Source: Kofleriaceae bacterium | Lineage (GTDB): Bacteria > Myxococcota_A > Polyangia > Haliangiales > Haliangiaceae | Direction of reading: 5' to 3' | DNA: 64,000 nucleotides | Assembly: GCA_018058095.1 (NCBI GenBank) | Contig: JAGPCO010000016.1 | Coordinates: forward strand, 1 to 64,000 | In this document: positions 1 through 9,339 of the stretch, piece by piece | How the letters are laid out: each line of letters starts with the position of its first letter | Numbering within the stretch: position 1 is the stretch's first letter | Program-made: the position numbers and the translations under genes | Notes under the pieces: generated by a model | Told to the model about the DNA's origin: nothing | The model's input: the letters and a program-made list of their open reading frames with translations, nothing else | Database searches by the model: none

Positions 1-452
1 TCATCGTCGAGGCCGACGATGACATCGCGCTGTCGCGCGGCATGAAGGGCCTGGCGATCCGGCTGGCCCGCGGCTGGAACAAGGCCTTCGCCCGGCGCGG
101 CCGGGTCTTCGCCGACCGCTACCACGCCCGCCCGGTCACCTCACCGACGCAGATGCGCAACACCCTGCGCTACGTCCTGTTCAACCACGTGAGTCACTCC
201 GTCCGGGATTGGCAGGCGAATCGCGGCCAGCTGCGCCAGCGCCTGCGCTTCTTCGAGCCCGACCGCTGGTCGTCAGGGCACCCGACGAAGTCGGGTGTCT
301 GGGTCATCGACGGGTCGCCGCCTCCCGCGGGCTCCCCGTTGAGCGCTCCGAAGACCTGGCTCGCGCGTGAGGGCTGGCTCCGCGCTGGCGGGCCGATCGA
401 CCCGGCCGAGCTGCTGGACCGACGGCCTCCACGCCCTCCACGCGCGCGATGA
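1..452 (+). CDS. REP-associated tyrosine transposase (Y1/HUH), C-terminal part
   Basis: The gene is cut by the left edge: the frame is open from base 3 and stops at 450-452. The visible 150 residues are the C-terminal part of an IS200-like single-strand transposase of the RAYT type. The pattern RGRVFADRYHARPV followed by LRYVLFNHV is typical of this family, and the Tyr at codon 171-173 fits the catalytic tyrosine. The HUH metal-binding histidines would lie upstream of the window. RAYTs are usually single-copy housekept genes that act on REP palindromes rather than mobile insertion sequences. The last 50 residues are Pro/Arg-rich and not conserved. The family call is fairly sure; activity cannot be judged from a fragment. 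Confidence 0.8.
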   Translation, partial: IVEADDDIALSRGMKGLAIRLARGWNKAFARRGRVFADRYHARPVTSPTQMRNTLRYVLFNHVSHSVRDWQANRGQLRQRLRFFEPDRWSSGHPTKSGVWVIDGSPPPAGSPLSAPKTWLAREGWLRAGGPIDPAELLDRRPPRPPRAR

Positions 453-521
453 CGGTGCCCCGCCGCGAAGAGGCCTGAGCGAGTCCGGCCGTCGCGGCGC
501 CCAGAATACGGGGTCGGACTC

Positions 522-1640
522 CTAGCAGCCGCAGCCCTGGTCGTCCGACGCCATCATCTCGGGCGGGGTCTCGGCGAAGCGCAGCGTGCCGCCTGGGCCT
601 TCGAACCACAGGGCCGGCTCGATCGCCGCCGCGCTGTCGTGCAGGAGGCGCAAGGTCGGCGCACCCGCGCCAGCGTCGACCTGCCACAGCACGAACTGCG
701 CGGCCGCCCAGTCACCGCAGTGGCCGTCGATGTGGACCCGGGCGCTGACCAGGGTGCGGTCGCCCAGCTCGTACACGTCGAAGGCGCGGGCCGCGTCGTG
801 GTCCCAGCGCGGCCGCTCGTCGTAGCGCCGGTACTCGACGAAGGCGGCGGCGTGCTCGCGCGAGGTGGCGAGGCCGGGCAGCGCCGCCTCCATGAGCGCC
901 ACCTGCGCCGGCGACGCCGACCGCATCGGCCGCGCCCGCGGGGCCGCCTGTGGGGCGGCGGCGGCATCGGACGCCGTCGGGTCGAAGCCGAGCTCGGCGC
1001 CGAGGCAGCGCGCGCTGGCCAGCAGCGCCAGCGAGCGCGCCCCTGCGTACTGCTCGACCAGGCTCCACAGCTCACCACGGCTCTGGCCTGCCGGATCGTT
1101 GGCCGAGACCAGCAGCTCGCCCAGGTTGACTACCCGCGCCACCCGGTCGACGCAGGCCTGGCCGCTCGGCAGGTACACGGTCACCTCGCGCCCGATCCAG
1201 GCCCGGGCCGGATCGTCGGCCGCCAGCTCGCGCTCGAGGCGCAGGACCTCGCCGCGCTCGAGCACGTGGATCGCGCCAGTCGCGCTCGTGTTGTCGAGCA
1301 CCAGCGCCGGCCGCCCGCGGTGGGCGATGACCCGCCGGATCCACGCCGGCTGGTCGAGCGCCCAGCCGTCGTCGACCGCGGCCTCGTCGGCGACGACCAC
1401 GTCACCCGTGTCGGCGCCAGCGTCATCGATCGATGCGGCGGTGGCCAGCTCGGCCTGCGCGGCCAGCTCGGCGTGCGTGGCCAGCTCGGCCAGCTCGGCC
1501 GCGGTGGGCGCGTCGACCGGGGCCGGCTCGCCGCCGCCGCAGGCCAGGCTGGCCAGCGCGCCGACCAGCAGCGGGGCCAGGGCGAAGGAGATCGACGTGG
1601 AGCGGCGGCGCGGCGGAGTCAGGCTGACAGGGTGCGACAT
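522..1640 (-). CDS. Lipoprotein of unknown function
   Basis: A 372-residue protein that I do not recognise. The ATG at 1640 is chosen over an in-frame start 126 bases upstream because AGGAGG (1645-1650) lies five bases before it and the protein then opens with a good lipoprotein signal: an Arg-rich n-region, a hydrophobic stretch and the lipobox SLAC with Cys34. Residues 48-72 are an Ala/Glu/Leu repeat (units like AELA) encoded by repeated GCCAGCTCGGC DNA. The rest looks globular and contains several scattered cysteines, ending in CGC. It should be anchored in the inner or outer membrane facing the periplasm or outside. It is convergent with the transposase fragment and lies downstream of the TPR genes on the same strand, 162 bases away. 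Confidence 0.75.
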   Translation of the reverse strand: MSHPVSLTPPRRRSTSISFALAPLLVGALASLACGGGEPAPVDAPTAAELAELATHAELAAQAELATAASIDDAGADTGDVVVADEAAVDDGWALDQPAWIRRVIAHRGRPALVLDNTSATGAIHVLERGEVLRLERELAADDPARAWIGREVTVYLPSGQACVDRVARVVNLGELLVSANDPAGQSRGELWSLVEQYAGARSLALLASARCLGAELGFDPTASDAAAAPQAAPRARPMRSASPAQVALMEAALPGLATSREHAAAFVEYRRYDERPRWDHDAARAFDVYELGDRTLVSARVHIDGHCGDWAAAQFVLWQVDAGAGAPTLRLLHDSAAAIEPALWFEGPGGTLRFAETPPEMMASDDQGCGC

Positions 1641-1644
1641 GGTG

Positions 1645-1650
1645 CCTCCT
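1645..1650 (-). promoter_or_regulatory. Ribosome binding site deciding the start at 1640
   Basis: A perfect AGGAGG on the minus strand, five bases before the ATG at 1640. It argues against the longer in-frame start at 1766. Confidence 0.7.
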
Positions 1651-1802
1651 GCCCTCTCACGTTGCAGGGGTCGGGCCAGCACCCGGCCCGCGCCAACCGC
1701 CAGGAAGCGCAGGCCGTTCGCGCCGCCCGGGGCCACGCGTGGCCAGCCAGACACGGGCCCCGACACAGGCCTCCGAGCCAGTCGGCTCCGGTCGCTCGAC
1801 GC

Positions 1803-4800
1803 TCAGGCAGGGTCGCCGGCCACGCCACCCGCCGCGGCGACCTCGCGCAGCCGGGACCGGAACGGCAGGAGCACGCCGGGCATCCGCTGCTCGAGCTCGG
1901 CCAGGCCACGCTCGAGGCCAGCGACGTCGCCGGTCAGCGCCGCCAGCAGCAGGTCGTCGTCGCCGTCGTGCGGATCGTCGGGCGCGGTCGGCTCGTTGCC
2001 GGCGGCGGCGCGCGCGAACTGCAGCGCACCCGCCAGGTCGCCGGCGGCCAGCAGCGCGAGCGCGCGGCTCTGCTGCGACACGTGGCAGTACGGCGCGGCG
2101 TCGACCGCGCGCTCGGACTGCGCCAGCGCGTCATCGACGCGACCGACCTTGGCGTACAGGATGCCGAGCCGCTCGGGGCCCTGGTGCTCCCACGGCCGCG
2201 CCGCCGCGAAGGCCTCGCCGCAGGCGATCGCCTCGTCGACGCGCCCCTGTCGCGTCAGCGCCTCGATCCACGCGGTGAAGGCACCGTTGTGGCGCGGGTC
2301 GAGCGCGAACGCACGTTCGGCCGCGGCGTCGGCCAGCGCGAAGCGTCGGCCCGAGGTGTAGGCGTCGGCCAGCTCGGCCCACGCCCCGGCCTGGTCGGGC
2401 ATGGTCACCGCCAGCGCCTCGAGCGCGCCGCCGTCACCGAGCCGCGCGCGCAGGCCGGCGGCGATGAGCTGCCACTCCAGCCGATCCTCGGGGTCGACCC
2501 GCGCCACCTGGGTATCGGCCGCCCGCGCCGCCAGCGGTCGATCGATGCTGCGGTAGGCGTAGTACACGTCGAACGCCAGGTGCGGCGGCACGCCGTCGGC
2601 GCAGCGTGCCCGCACCCACGCCAGGGCGTCGCCGGCCCGCCCGGCCAGGCGGTGCGCGCTCATCCACGCGTCCTCGGCCGCCTCCAGCTCGTCGGGTGGA
2701 ACCTCGGGATCGGCCGCCAGCGCGGCCAGGTCGAGCTGCTGCGCCAGCGCGAAGGCCCGCTGGTAGCGGTCGGCCCGGCAGTGCCGATTGATCAACATCG
2801 CCAGCCCGGCCGGCCGCGACGGCGCCGCCTGAAGCGCGCGCGCCAGCGCCCGGTCGGCCTCGATGGTGCGGCCGAGCGCGGCCAGCGCCGCCGACTCGGC
2901 GTCGTGGACGTCGGGTTGCTCGGCCTCGAGCACCGGCGCCAGCACGGCCAGCGCCGCCGCCGGATCGGCCCCGACCAGGCGCCAGGCCAGGCGGACCCGC
3001 ACGAACGCGGCGTCGGGCGCCAGCTCGACCAGCTCGGTCAGGAGCGCGCGCGCCTCGTCCTCGGCCACGCCGGAGTCGTCGAGCAGCCGGGCCAGCCGCC
3101 ATACCGCGGTCGGCTCGCGCGGCGACTCCTCGTACATCCTGCGCGCCAGGGCGATGGCGTGGCCGCGCTGGAAGCCGCCCTCGAGCGCGTCGACCGCGGC
3201 GCGCACGAAGTCGTCGTCGGCGTGGTGCTCCTCGGCCAGGGCGCGCAGCTGCGCCGCCGCCGCCTCACCGGTGGCCTGCGCGGCCAGCACGTCGAACAGG
3301 GGGCTGACCAGCCGGGCCCGGTCGCCGTGCACGGCGCCGACCGCGCCGCGCAGCAGGTCGGCGGCCTCGGCGGTGCGACCGTGCCGGCGCAGCAGCCCGG
3401 CCAGCGCCAGGTAACCGGCCGCGTCGCCCGGCGCGCGGCTGACCACGGCGCGGCGGTCGCGCTCGGCCCCGGCCAGGTCGCCGGCCTGCTCGCGCACGTC
3501 GGCCAGCGCCGCCAGGGAAGACAGCCGCTGTGGATCGAGGCTGGTGGCGCGCTCGAGCGCGGCGATCGCCGCCGTCAGGTCGCCGCCGCGCCGGGCCAGC
3601 TCGCCGGCGACCGCGTGGTTGAAGGGGTTGTCGGGGTTGCCGGCGATCGCCACCGCCGAGAAGTGGCGCGCGCGCCGCAGCAGCTCGGGCAGCGGGCGGG
3701 GCGGCCACGTCCGCAGCTGACGCGGCGGCATCGACGCTGCGCGCGCCGGCGCGCTGTCGCCCTCGCCGTCGCTCTCGCCGTCGTCCTCGGCCTCGGCCTC
3801 GTCGGCGTCCGTCGCCGCCGCCTCGCCGCCGCGATCACGCGCCGGCGCCGGCTCCTCGATCGCGCGCAGGTAGACCGCGGCCAGGTTCTCGGCGGCGCGC
3901 GCGCAGTCCGGGCCCTCGGCCAGCGCCGCGCGCAGGTAGCGCTCGGCCCGGGTCAGGTCGCCCACCAGCCAGCACGCCTCGCCCATGAGCTGCAGGTTGT
4001 GCTCGTCGTGTGGATCGGCGCCGCTGGCGGCCATCGCCTCGACGAAGGCCTCGTCGTACAGGCCCCGCTCGAGCAGCGAGCGCGCGTGCAGCTGGTGGAC
4101 CCACTCCTCGCCGCCGAACCGCAGGCGCAGGAACATCAGGTCGCGCAGCACGTCGTCGCCGCGCCCGGAGGTGCGGCGCGTCAGGTCGGCCAGCGCGTGG
4201 TGGCGCCGGTGCAGGGCCAGCCGGAAGCTGGGCGCCTGCTCGAGCGCCTGGTCACACAGCCGTACGATCTCGGCCGGCGACAGCTCCTCGAGCTGCTCGG
4301 CCTCGCCCCCGACCGCGCGCGGGCGGCGCCGGCTGCACTCGTCGACCAGGCGCAGGTGGGCGCGCTCGACCAGGCCGGCCTGGTCACATCCAGCGCGGCG
4401 GCCCTCGGCCTGTGCCGGCGGGCCGAGCACGACGACGGCGCCGTTGCCGAACATGACGCCAGCGGCCTCGGTGAAGGTGAACGCCTTGACCACCGGCTGG
4501 TGCCGCATCGGGTCCTGCACCACGAACACCCCGAGCGCGTCGTCGTAGCCGGTGATGACCGCGACGTGGGAGCTGGTCGAGTACTCCTCCTGGACGATGA
4601 CCGGGCAGCCGAGGTCGATGGCGGCGCGGATGCGTTCGGCGGTGGCCTCGAACCGGCGCGCCTCGACCCCGAGCCCGGCCAGGTGGCGCACGATCTCGTA
4701 CATCGGCGTGCCGTGCCCGCGCTTGACCACGGCGGCGATCGAGTCCTGGTCGGCGCTGTATTCGAAGTAGCGCAGCACCAGCTCGAGCACGGCCGGGCCG

Positions 4801-5705
4801 CAGTAGTTCCACTTCTGGGCGGTGGTCGGGAACGCCGTCAGCTCGTACCGGCGCGCGCTGGCCGGCGCGGCCTCGAGCGTGGTCATGCGCTCGCGGGCGT
4901 AGCGCCCCTCGCCGCTGTCGGGGGCGGCCTGCCAGGCCGCGCGCATGGCGGCCATGGCCCCGGCCCGGTCGCCGCTGGCGGCCAGGGCCAGGCCGAGCGA
5001 GATGCGATCGGACTGGGCCAGGTCACCGTCGGGCCGGCCTTCGAGCAAGCGCCGCCAGGCCGCGACCTCGGCCGGCCGGTCGCCGACCGCGGCGGCGATG
5101 GCGGCGCGGGTCCGCTGCGCCGCGCCCCAGTGCCGTGAGCTCGCCGGCACCTGCGCCAGCGTCGCCTCGGCCTCGCCGAAGCTGGCCATGACGTACAGGA
5201 GCGAACCCAGCCCGTGCCGGGCCGCGCCGTGGTCCGGCACCAGCGCCAGCGCGGCCAGGTAGGCGTCACGCGCGCCTGGCCGGTCGTCCTCGATCAGGGC
5301 GGCCCCGGCCTGGGCCACGTGTAGCCCCGCGGTCGGCCCGACCCGACGCAGGCCGGCGGCGACCGCCTCGCGCGCCAGCGCCGGCAGCCGCTTGCGACAC
5401 CACGCCGCCGCCCGCAGCTCGTGCCACAACCCGCCGAGGCCCGCGTCGTGGGCGGCCGCGTCGAGCGTGGCCAGCTCGAGCAGGACCTCGTCGGCCGAGG
5501 CCGCGCCCGGATCGTCGGCCGCGCCGGCCGGGCGGCCGCCGCCGCGCGCCAGGTCGAGCCGCGCCGCCGCCAGGTGCAGCGCCGGCGAGGGGTGGTCGCG
5601 CAGCGCCGCCGCGGCCAGGGCCCGGGCCTGGAGCCAGCGCTCGTGGCACACCGCGGCGTCGATCGCGACCAGGGCGGCGTGGGGGGTGGGGATGGCCGTC
5701 GTCAT
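1803..5705 (-). CDS. TPR protein with an intact C39-type cysteine peptidase domain
   Basis: A 1300-residue protein made of many Ala/Leu-rich TPR-like helical repeats around a central papain-like C39 domain (about residues 285-430). The domain shows the family signature: Gln before NYCGPA, with Cys302 (codon 4800-4802) as nucleophile, then SHVAVITGYD with His380, and QDPM with Asp398. So the Cys-His-Asp triad is complete. C39 enzymes cleave leader peptides at double-glycine sites, or act as stand-alone peptidases; TPRs usually bind protein partners. No signal peptide is visible, so a cytoplasmic place is likely. The ATG at 5705 is chosen because GAGGA lies just upstream and the longer frame runs into the preceding gene. 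It starts 10 bases after the stop of its paralogue (5716-8697), so both are probably one operon. Substrate unknown. Confidence 0.8.
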   Translation of the reverse strand: MTTAIPTPHAALVAIDAAVCHERWLQARALAAAALRDHPSPALHLAAARLDLARGGGRPAGAADDPGAASADEVLLELATLDAAAHDAGLGGLWHELRAAAWCRKRLPALAREAVAAGLRRVGPTAGLHVAQAGAALIEDDRPGARDAYLAALALVPDHGAARHGLGSLLYVMASFGEAEATLAQVPASSRHWGAAQRTRAAIAAAVGDRPAEVAAWRRLLEGRPDGDLAQSDRISLGLALAASGDRAGAMAAMRAAWQAAPDSGEGRYARERMTTLEAAPASARRYELTAFPTTAQKWNYCGPAVLELVLRYFEYSADQDSIAAVVKRGHGTPMYEIVRHLAGLGVEARRFEATAERIRAAIDLGCPVIVQEEYSTSSHVAVITGYDDALGVFVVQDPMRHQPVVKAFTFTEAAGVMFGNGAVVVLGPPAQAEGRRAGCDQAGLVERAHLRLVDECSRRRPRAVGGEAEQLEELSPAEIVRLCDQALEQAPSFRLALHRRHHALADLTRRTSGRGDDVLRDLMFLRLRFGGEEWVHQLHARSLLERGLYDEAFVEAMAASGADPHDEHNLQLMGEACWLVGDLTRAERYLRAALAEGPDCARAAENLAAVYLRAIEEPAPARDRGGEAAATDADEAEAEDDGESDGEGDSAPARAASMPPRQLRTWPPRPLPELLRRARHFSAVAIAGNPDNPFNHAVAGELARRGGDLTAAIAALERATSLDPQRLSSLAALADVREQAGDLAGAERDRRAVVSRAPGDAAGYLALAGLLRRHGRTAEAADLLRGAVGAVHGDRARLVSPLFDVLAAQATGEAAAAQLRALAEEHHADDDFVRAAVDALEGGFQRGHAIALARRMYEESPREPTAVWRLARLLDDSGVAEDEARALLTELVELAPDAAFVRVRLAWRLVGADPAAALAVLAPVLEAEQPDVHDAESAALAALGRTIEADRALARALQAAPSRPAGLAMLINRHCRADRYQRAFALAQQLDLAALAADPEVPPDELEAAEDAWMSAHRLAGRAGDALAWVRARCADGVPPHLAFDVYYAYRSIDRPLAARAADTQVARVDPEDRLEWQLIAAGLRARLGDGGALEALAVTMPDQAGAWAELADAYTSGRRFALADAAAERAFALDPRHNGAFTAWIEALTRQGRVDEAIACGEAFAAARPWEHQGPERLGILYAKVGRVDDALAQSERAVDAAPYCHVSQQSRALALLAAGDLAGALQFARAAAGNEPTAPDDPHDGDDDLLLAALTGDVAGLERGLAELEQRMPGVLLPFRSRLREVAAAGGVAGDPA

Positions 5706-5715
5706 GCGCAGGTCC

Positions 5716-8697
5716 TCACAGCTCGGGGTGGTCGATGGTGGACGCGCTGCCCGGCGCGAGCGTGGCCAGCGCGGCCAGGTCATCGGCGGCGGTGGCGGCG
5801 CCGACCGCGCGGGCGGCGCGGGCGCGCTGCCGGAGCGCGCCGAGGTGGTGCGGCGCCCGCGCCGCCAGGGTCGTCCGCGCTGCGTCGACGCCGACGCCCG
5901 CAGCGAGGGCGATCGGGATCCACGGATCGGCGAAGCGCTGCGAGTCGGCCTGGCAGCACGCCACCACCGAGGGGTACTCCTCCTCGACGCGGAAGTCGGC
6001 GCCGGCCTGCGCCGCCAGCTTGAGGAGCCACACGCCGACGAACGGATCGGACACGTCGGCGCCGTAGGCCGCCTCGACCAGCGTCAGCGCCTCGTCGGTG
6101 GCCCCGATCGCGGCCAGGGTCCGGGCGTGCTCGAGCCGGACGCTCAGCTCACCGGCCGCCAGCGCGACCGCGCCGAGCTCGCGCGCCGCCGTCATCAGCC
6201 CGGCCCGGCGCAGGAAGCCGAGCTGGTCGGGGATGGCCGACGCCACCTCGGGCAACCGCGCCCGCAGCTCGGCCGCGCCGTCGGCGCGACCGGTGGCGGC
6301 CAGCGCCCGCGCCATCAGATCCCAGCCCAGGGCCGGCACCGCGTCCGCCACCGGCGCCACCGTCCGCAGCGCCTCGTCCGGCGCGGTCGCCAGCTGGTGC
6401 CAGCCGAGCAGGATCCGGACCCACGGGAAGTGCTCGGCCAGGGCCAGCGCCGCCCCGAGCGCCTGCCCCAGCGGCGCGGCCACCGCGGCGGCGTCGGGGC
6501 TGCCGGCCAGGATCTGGGCCAGCGAGTACGGCGCGTTGGCGTCGTGCGGGTAGCGCTCGCACAGGCGCGTGAGCGCGGCCACGCTGGCGGCGCGGTGGCC
6601 GGCGAAGCCGAGGCCGCGGGCGATGCGGATGAGCGGGTCGGATTGCCCGGCCAGGCGGTGCTCGAGGCTGCGCAGGGCCGGATCCAGCTCGTCGGCCGAC
6701 AGCACCGTCGCCAGCACCTCGACCATGTTGTCGAGCAGCTCACCCGACGGCACGCACCGCTGCAGCGCGCCGTCGATCGCCGCCAGCGCCAGGTCGCGAT
6801 CGCCGACCATGAGCGCGCCGTCGATCATCACGCTCCAGGCCGACGGCGCCGACGGGTACCGATCGACGAGGCGGCGCTCGGCCAGCCCCTGCAGCGCCGC
6901 GAACTCACCGGCCCAGAGGTGGTGACGCCAGCGCCGCATGGTCTGGCCGCGCTCGAGCACGTCACCGAGGCAGGCGCGCTCGAGCAGCGCCGCCGCCGCC
7001 GCCTGCTCGCCGCGGCGCTCGGCCAGGGTCGCCTGCCGCGTCAGCACGTCGATCGCGTCGGGGCGGCGCGCCGCCGCCAGATCGAGCGCGGCCTGGGCGG
7101 CGTCGAGGTCGCCGCTGGCCAGCTCCTCGTCGGCCAGCCAGGCCCAGGCCTCGCCCTGGCCCGGATCGAGGCGGAGCGCGCGGCGCAGGCCGTGGCGCGC
7201 GCCACGCAGGCCACCGACCTCGCGCGCGCCGCGGACCTGGCCCAGGTGGTTGCGTGGGTCGTCGCCGTCGATGCGGCTGGCGTCGGCCCAGGCCACCAGC
7301 GCCTCGGGCCAGCGCCGCCACAGCTCGAGCGCCTCGGCGTACAGCTGGCGCGGCCATTCGGCGTCGGGGAACCGCTCACGGGTCTCGGCGACCCAGCGCT
7401 CGAGCAGGAGATCGTCGTCGTCGAGCCGGCCGAGCCGGCCGAGCGCGAGCAGGGCCTCGCCCAGCCGCCGGTGGCCGAGCGGCAGCTCGGGCGCGACGGC
7501 GATGGCCCGGCGCGCCAGCTGGGCGACGTGGGCGTGGGGCACCTCGGGATCGGCCGGGTCGAAGTGGGCGCGGTCGACCAGCTCGAGCCGCGGGTCATCG
7601 GCCAGGCCGCAGGCGGCGAGCGCCTGCCGGGCGACGGCTCCGTCCCCGGGCAGGACGAGGAGGGCGCCGCCGCCGCACAACGCGGCGGCCTGGGCCCAGC
7701 TCGCCCACGGCCGCAGCCGCGCCCCGACGCGATCGCTTGGCCCGGACGTCGGCGCCGCGCCGGCCGGGGCCGACCAGGTCCCGATCAGGCGGGCGACCGG
7801 GTCGTAGCCGGTGACGACGGCGAAGCCGACGCCGGTGGCGGTCTCCTCCTCGACCACCACCACGACCCCGGGCACGGCCAGGGCCAGCGCCAGCCTGGCC
7901 TCGTCGAGCACGACCCGGACCGAGGCCACGCCAGCCTCGGCCAGGCCGGCGCGCAGGTGCGACGCGGTGGTGGTGACCAGGGTGGGCAGCGACCGCCCGA
8001 GCCCGGCGGCCAGCGCCGTCCCCAGGGCTCCTGCCGCCGCCGCAGCGACGGTGGTGCCGACCTGCCAGCGGGCCCGCCGGGGCCCGGCGTCGGCGCCGTC
8101 GGTGCCGACGTCGATGGCGTCGAGCGCAGCCCGGGCGGCGGCGCGCACCGGCCCGGGCGCGGCGGTGTCGTCCCGGACCACCTGCAGGCCGGCGCGCGCG
8201 CCGCCCAGGTCCTCGACCAGCCAGGCGTCGAGGGCTGCGGCCAGCGTGGCCAGGCCGCGCTCGTCGCTGGCGCCGAGCAGCTCGCGGGCGGACGCGCTGG
8301 CGGCGGCGGCGCCGGTGAGGTCGCCGGCCGCGCGCAGGGCCTGGGCCTGGGCCAGGGCGGCCTGCCCGCTCGGATACGTGCCGCCGTCGCGGCCGGCGTC
8401 GGCGTCAGCGCCGAGCTCGTCGGCCAGGCTGGCGAACCCAGCGCCGCGCAGGGCGCGGGCCGCCTGCGCCGCCAGCGCCCCCGCATGTGGGGTGGCGGCG
8501 GCGCGGTGGGTTCGCGCCGCCACCAGCAGGTCGACCACCGGGCCGCGACCGCGGCTGGCCAGCGCCGCCTCCCATCGTCGCCGCTCCAGCACGTCGAGGC
8601 CGCTGGACGGCTCGGCCAGCGCCTCGGCCAGGCGGCCGTGTTGCCCGGCGTCGAAGTACTCCTGCAGCAGATCGGGACCACGCTCGGTCGAGGTCAT
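5716..8697 (-). CDS. TPR protein with a degenerate C39-like domain (paralogue of the next gene)
   Basis: A 993-residue TPR-like protein whose architecture follows the neighbouring 1300-residue gene: helical repeats, a central C39-like fold (about residues 190-340), then more repeats. The fold is recognisable from VVVVVEEETATG and AVVTGYD, which align with IVQEEYSTS and AVITGYD of the neighbour. The catalytic residues are gone: the NYCGPA motif is replaced by Ala/Gly-rich sequence, the His before AVVTGYD is Gly, and the QDP Asp is Ser. It is therefore probably not a peptidase and may be a regulatory or scaffold partner. It is the first gene of the pair. The ATG at 8697 is 40 bases from the divergent TerB-like gene. 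Confidence 0.75.
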   Translation of the reverse strand: MTSTERGPDLLQEYFDAGQHGRLAEALAEPSSGLDVLERRRWEAALASRGRGPVVDLLVAARTHRAAATPHAGALAAQAARALRGAGFASLADELGADADAGRDGGTYPSGQAALAQAQALRAAGDLTGAAAASASARELLGASDERGLATLAAALDAWLVEDLGGARAGLQVVRDDTAAPGPVRAAARAALDAIDVGTDGADAGPRRARWQVGTTVAAAAAGALGTALAAGLGRSLPTLVTTTASHLRAGLAEAGVASVRVVLDEARLALALAVPGVVVVVEEETATGVGFAVVTGYDPVARLIGTWSAPAGAAPTSGPSDRVGARLRPWASWAQAAALCGGGALLVLPGDGAVARQALAACGLADDPRLELVDRAHFDPADPEVPHAHVAQLARRAIAVAPELPLGHRRLGEALLALGRLGRLDDDDLLLERWVAETRERFPDAEWPRQLYAEALELWRRWPEALVAWADASRIDGDDPRNHLGQVRGAREVGGLRGARHGLRRALRLDPGQGEAWAWLADEELASGDLDAAQAALDLAAARRPDAIDVLTRQATLAERRGEQAAAAALLERACLGDVLERGQTMRRWRHHLWAGEFAALQGLAERRLVDRYPSAPSAWSVMIDGALMVGDRDLALAAIDGALQRCVPSGELLDNMVEVLATVLSADELDPALRSLEHRLAGQSDPLIRIARGLGFAGHRAASVAALTRLCERYPHDANAPYSLAQILAGSPDAAAVAAPLGQALGAALALAEHFPWVRILLGWHQLATAPDEALRTVAPVADAVPALGWDLMARALAATGRADGAAELRARLPEVASAIPDQLGFLRRAGLMTAARELGAVALAAGELSVRLEHARTLAAIGATDEALTLVEAAYGADVSDPFVGVWLLKLAAQAGADFRVEEEYPSVVACCQADSQRFADPWIPIALAAGVGVDAARTTLAARAPHHLGALRQRARAARAVGAATAADDLAALATLAPGSASTIDHPEL

Positions 8698-8725
8698 CGC
8701 CCCCGAGTGTAGAGGAATCTGCTGC

Positions 8726-8731
8726 TAGACT
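8726..8731 (+). promoter_or_regulatory. Putative -10 box (leaderless) for the TerB-like gene
   Basis: TGC-TAGACT resembles an extended -10 element (TGnTAnnnT). Its last T is six bases before the GTG start at 8738, so the transcript would begin at or very near the start codon. No good -35 is visible. Confidence 0.5.
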
Positions 8732-8737
8732 GCAGGC

Positions 8738-9064
8738 GTGAACCCCAGCGTCGCCAAGTGCCTCCTCCTGTCCAAGGTCCTCGTCGCCGACGGCATGATG
8801 ACCGACGACGAGCGCGGGTTCCTCGAAGGCGTGATGACCAACCTCGGCCTGTCCGCCGACGAGCGGCGCCAGGTCGTCGAGCTCGACGGATGGGACCAGG
8901 CCGAGCCCATCGTCGCCGCGCTGTCGCTCGAGGAGCGCCACGGCCTGGTCGATCTGCTGGTCGACGCCGCCGCCGCCGATGGCCGGCTCAGCGTGTACGA
9001 GCTGACCGCGGTCAAGAAGCTGAGCGCCGCCCTCGGCCTGGCCGGCGCCGCCGCCCGGGCCTGA
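8738..9064 (+). CDS. TerB-like helical protein
   Basis: A 108-residue protein starting with GTG at 8738, with no Shine-Dalgarno sequence but a -10-like box six bases upstream. The helical pattern matches the TerB/DjlA-N fold: an N-terminal part with LSKVLVADGMMTDDERGFL (acidic, of the 'aDg.vs..E...l' kind) and a second repeat with DAAAADGRLSVYEL. TerB-like domains are small all-helical modules first described in tellurite resistance; in most bacteria they act as accessory, possibly metal-sensing or membrane-associated domains. No signal peptide or membrane segment. It is divergent from the C39-TPR pair and convergent with the small lipoprotein gene eight bases downstream. The family is fairly certain; the role is unknown. 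Confidence 0.7.
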   Translation: MNPSVAKCLLLSKVLVADGMMTDDERGFLEGVMTNLGLSADERRQVVELDGWDQAEPIVAALSLEERHGLVDLLVDAAAADGRLSVYELTAVKKLSAALGLAGAAARA

Positions 9065-9072
9065 CGGGAGGA

Positions 9073-9339
9073 CTAGTTGTTGCTGATGCCGGCCTGGGCC
9101 GAGGCCACGCACAGCGCGACCTCCATGGTCAGGTTGATGCCCTCCTTGTCGAGGTCGGTCTCCTTGACCCCGTCGAGCAGCGACATCATCTTCTTCTCGA
9201 CCTTGTCGCCGCACCGCTTGTCCCGGCACGCGCAGGCCTCGGACTTGAGCTTGGCCAGGTCATCGGTCGAGACCTTCTTGCTGCAGGCGGCCGTGCTGAG
9301 GCCAAGGGCGAGGATGCAGAGGGCGGCGAGGGTCTTCAT
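9073..9339 (-). CDS. Small cysteine-containing lipoprotein
   Basis: An 88-residue protein with a classic lipoprotein signal ending in LGLSTAAC followed by SKK. The mature part of about 70 residues is Lys/Asp-rich, predicted helical, with ACACRDKRCGDK and one later Cys, so one or two disulphides are possible. The ATG at 9339 is chosen because it gives a normal signal peptide; a TTG 18 bases upstream would add MLNHRR. No homologue is recognised. It resembles other small 'Cys-x-Cys' lipoproteins of myxobacteria and the gene at 63643-63999. Convergent with the TerB-like gene. Confidence 0.65.
   Translation of the reverse strand: MKTLAALCILALGLSTAACSKKVSTDDLAKLKSEACACRDKRCGDKVEKKMMSLLDGVKETDLDKEGINLTMEVALCVASAQAGISNN

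Noticed and set aside
481-521. Inverted repeat GAGTCCG/CGGACTC after the RAYT gene as a REP palindrome
   Set aside because: Arms are only seven bases, 27 apart, with no second copy in the window, so it cannot be called a REP.
639-5138. A very long plus-strand open frame (about 1500 codons) across the TPR gene, and similar frames such as 35873-39334
   Set aside because: They lie antisense to genes with clear domains and good starts; in DNA this GC-rich, stop codons are rare in the opposite frames, so long empty frames are expected. Their translations are Arg/Gly/Pro-rich with no domain.
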